DNA from: an uncultured Alphaproteobacteria bacterium
Lineage (GTDB): Bacteria; Pseudomonadota; Alphaproteobacteria; Caulobacterales; Caulobacteraceae
Assembly: GCA_903928755.1 (NCBI GenBank)
Contig: CAIYSH010000203.1
Span: 1-8,033 of the forward strand
Reading direction: 5' to 3'
DNA length: 8,033 nt
The position numbers were made by a program, and so were the translations under genes. This document shows, one piece after another, positions 6,666-8,033 of this stretch. The notes beneath the pieces are model-generated. The model was not told the origin of the DNA. It did not search any database and worked only from the letters and a program-made list of their open reading frames with translations. The first letter of the stretch is position 1; the number at the start of each line of letters is the position of its first letter.

Positions 6666-7058
6666 GTGCCCGCCCCTTTTGACGACATCACCATCGGCCA
6701 GGTTGCATCCCTCGGAGAAAACCGAGTCGATGCCCGGGCCCTGGACTCCTTCATCGAAGCCTTTGCGCCAGGCTGGCCTGTGGAGCGGGGTGCGCCCGAC
6801 GCCATGGTCTATGCCATCTGGGCCCGGCTGGACGCCGCATCGTCCATGTCCTGGCCGCAGACCAAGCGCCTGGGGGTTGACGCCCTGCGCTGGGTGAGAA
6901 ATCCGCCGGCCGGCGAGGTCCTGCGCGGCCGCATGACCGTCATGGGCAAGGACCCGGTCGGGGACGGCAAGGGCATAATCATCGCCCAGCATGATCTGCT
7001 GGACGAAGCGGGCCGGCTGGTTTTTTCCTGCCTGACCCGCAGCGTCTATTCCCGATAG
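6666..7058 (+). CDS. Short MaoC-like hotdog-fold protein lacking the usual catalytic segment
   Basis: A 130-aa protein starting at GTG 6666, with GGAG (6654-6657) 8 nt upstream. An in-frame ATG at 6549 would add 39 residues without hotdog character and is not preferred. The N-terminus FDDITIGQ (5-12) and the C-terminal half, LGVDALRWVRNPPAGEVLRG (69-88) then TVMGKDP and a final strand ending RSVYSR, follow the pattern of MaoC-like acyl dehydratases (FEDIxVGQ; GxDELRWLRPVRPGDTLxG). MaoC-type hydratases act on enoyl-CoA or related thioesters using an Asp and a His in a D-x-NP-x-H type segment after the first helix. That segment is absent: EAFAPGWPVERGAPDAMVYA (31-50) joins the halves, and the protein is about 20 residues shorter than usual, by my recollection of the family. 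It may therefore be non-hydratase or a binding partner. It diverges from the dsbD-like gene (161 bp) and converges on the SapC gene. Family call is by pattern only. Confidence 0.75.
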   Translation: MPAPFDDITIGQVASLGENRVDARALDSFIEAFAPGWPVERGAPDAMVYAIWARLDAASSMSWPQTKRLGVDALRWVRNPPAGEVLRGRMTVMGKDPVGDGKGIIIAQHDLLDEAGRLVFSCLTRSVYSR

Positions 7059-7065
7059 AACCTGT

Positions 7066-7863
7066 TCAGGCGGCGTTGGCCGCCTCGATCGCCAGCTTGT
7101 TCATCTGAATGGCGATCAGGCGATCCCAGCCTGCCAGACTGATCAGGTGTGCATAGATCTGCATCAGGGCACCATTGTCACGCAGCTCGGCCAGCTTGGG
7201 CTGGGGCAGACCGTTCAGCTTGGCTTCGGAAATACCGAAGAATTCTGCAATCAGCTGCGGCTCGCCAACCGTGCCATCTTCATTCAGCGGTGTATGGCTG
7301 GCGGTCTTGGTTTCAAAGAGGTCCCACTGCTTCAGCATGTCAACGAAGTTGATCGTCCGCTGGCGCTCGACTTCGTAGTTGTTGCAGAACTCGATGCAGT
7401 TCTGGGTGTATTCGGTAGGCGTTCCGTCGGCGTTGAAGAAGGACATGTCGCCACCCTCGACGATGAACTCGGCGGCGCGGTCAATGCAGAGGATCGACTG
7501 CTGGGCATTGGTATCGTTGGCGAACACGAACGGATAGCGACGGATATAGGCCGGGACATAGATACCGGCCTCGAACATGCCGTCATCCCGCAGGAAGAGG
7601 TTTTCGTTTGGGTTCAGGGCCATGACCGCCAGGGGGGTCTTCTCCTCACCGACGAAGATGATCGGGCCGGTCAGGGCTGCGAGACTGAACTCCGTCACGG
7701 TCAGCGGAACCGCGTGGCCTGCCCTGGCAAAGCCGAAGGGGCCATCCATGCGCTTGACCCCCAGTCCCTTGTGAAGCTCAACCGCCAGGGGTTCGGGCTT
7801 GGAATAGAACAGGACGTTGCCGGTGATCTGACCGCTGACGTTGACTTCGTTTTCGTTCGCCAT
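7066..7863 (-). CDS. SapC family protein
   Basis: A 265-aa protein matching the SapC family in layout. It has no signal peptide or membrane helix, so it is probably cytoplasmic. Typical features are an N-terminal strand-rich part with HAVPLTVTEFSLAAL (50-64), the hallmark IYVPAYIRRYPF (101-112) and a helical C-terminus with MQIYAHLISLAGWDRLI (234-250). Cysteines are C126, C156 and C160. SapC was named after an S-layer-associated gene, but the biochemical role is unknown. In alphaproteobacteria and other Gram-negatives, relatives often lie beside TonB-dependent receptors and tryptophan-halogenase-like genes; neither is present here. The ATG at 7863 has AAAGG 6 nt upstream. All nine lysines are AAG and nearly all phenylalanines TTC, suggesting good expression. 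The gene converges on the MaoC-like gene with 7 nt between the stops, and a promoter match lies at 7937-7965. Confidence 0.9.
   Translation of the reverse strand: MANENEVNVSGQITGNVLFYSKPEPLAVELHKGLGVKRMDGPFGFARAGHAVPLTVTEFSLAALTGPIIFVGEEKTPLAVMALNPNENLFLRDDGMFEAGIYVPAYIRRYPFVFANDTNAQQSILCIDRAAEFIVEGGDMSFFNADGTPTEYTQNCIEFCNNYEVERQRTINFVDMLKQWDLFETKTASHTPLNEDGTVGEPQLIAEFFGISEAKLNGLPQPKLAELRDNGALMQIYAHLISLAGWDRLIAIQMNKLAIEAANAA
7068..7085. terminator. Perfect 7-bp GC hairpin at the convergent junction
   Basis: AGGCGGC (7068-7074), loop GTTG, GCCGCCT (7079-7085) forms a perfect 7-bp stem. It lies 9 nt after the stop of the plus-strand MaoC-like gene and is encoded by the last codons of the sapC gene (Ala-Ala-Asn-Ala-Ala-stop). 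It could end transcription from the plus strand, but no T-run follows in either direction. Alternating GCC alanine codons also make such palindromes by chance, so the terminator role is tentative. Confidence 0.3.
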
Positions 7864-7919
7864 GACGTGCCTTTAAGCTGAGGGGCGAGAAGGAGATTGC
7901 AGGACAAGGCCCGGGAGCC

Positions 7920-7966
7920 AGCCCGCGAAGACCGGGCTTCTAGCTGAACATTGCCCGGGCGGCAAT
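7920..7966. repeat. Two short inverted repeats overlapping the sapC promoter
   Basis: AGCCCG (7920-7925) and CGGGCT (7933-7938) form one perfect inverted repeat with a 7-nt centre, spanning the -10 edge and expected start point of the sapC promoter. ATTGCC (7950-7955) and GGCAAT (7961-7966) form a second with a 5-nt centre, covering the -35 and part of the spacer. They could be operator half-sites or simply GC-rich chance. No known operator consensus is recognised. Confidence 0.35.
7937..7965 (-). promoter_or_regulatory. Putative housekeeping promoter for the sapC gene
   Basis: On the minus strand, TTGCCGC (7965-7959) matches the Caulobacter -35 consensus TTGACGS at six of seven positions. 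It is followed by a 14-nt spacer and GCTAGAAG (7944-7937), which matches GCTANAWC at six of seven defined positions. The spacing is within the known 10-14 nt range. The transcript would start near 7930, leaving a leader of about 65 nt with the AAAGG ribosome binding site at its end. This is the best promoter match in the window. Confidence 0.55.
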
Positions 7967-8033
7967 TCCGCGCGCCACATGCTTGCGCTCTATCCCCTAA
8001 GCCGGTTCTATCTGCTCCATAAATACAACGATT

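Noticed and set aside
7147..7881. Plus-strand open frame of 244 codons antisense to the sapC gene
   Set aside because: The minus strand matches SapC over its full length with a proper ribosome binding site; the plus-strand frame is a shadow without recognisable content.
7979..8032. Plus-strand ATG with 18 open codons running off the right edge
   Set aside because: No Shine-Dalgarno and too short to judge; it could be the start of a gene beyond the window, but nothing supports that.

Overview
This window looks like ordinary chromosomal core sequence from an alphaproteobacterium, most likely one of the Caulobacterales. The reasons are high G+C with G/C-biased third codon positions, a HisRS of the alphaproteobacterial (eukaryote-like) type, a SapC-family protein, and promoter-like sites that fit the Caulobacter housekeeping consensus (TTGACGS-N10-14-GCTANAWC). 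The order-level assignment is inference. There are no transposases, integrases, phage genes, CRISPR arrays, tRNAs or rRNAs.

Layout. Bases 1-1026 (minus) hold the first 342 codons of hisS, whose 3' end runs off the left edge. Bases 1027-1313 contain no long gene. They hold a possible hisS promoter (1263-1287), a leader with GC-rich, partly mutually exclusive hairpins, and a 19-codon upstream ORF with a good Shine-Dalgarno that stops 9 nt before the hisS ATG, which itself has none. Bases 1314-3813 (minus) are a tight pair: pgi (glucose-6-phosphate isomerase), then a classical short-chain dehydrogenase/reductase. The SDR ribosome binding site overlaps the pgi stop codon. Diverging from pgi is an unrecognised 162-aa protein (3872-4360, plus). 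Converging on it is a 710-aa DsbD/ScsB-family thiol:disulfide interchange protein (4372-6504, minus). Diverging from that is a short MaoC-like hotdog protein (6666-7058, plus), which converges on a SapC-family gene (7066-7863, minus) with a good promoter match upstream (7937-7965).

The genes do not form one pathway. Pgi serves hexose-phosphate metabolism, HisRS serves translation, and the DsbD-like protein carries electrons across the inner membrane for periplasmic thiol chemistry. The roles of the SDR, MaoC-like and SapC proteins cannot be fixed from sequence. pgi, the SDR and hisS lie on the same strand, so read-through from pgi-SDR into the hisS leader is possible.

I found no convincing undescribed multi-gene system. 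The items most worth a second look are the hisS upstream ORF and structured leader, the MaoC-like protein that appears to have lost its catalytic segment, the unrecognised protein between pgi and the dsbD-like gene, and the inverted repeats overlapping the sapC promoter.
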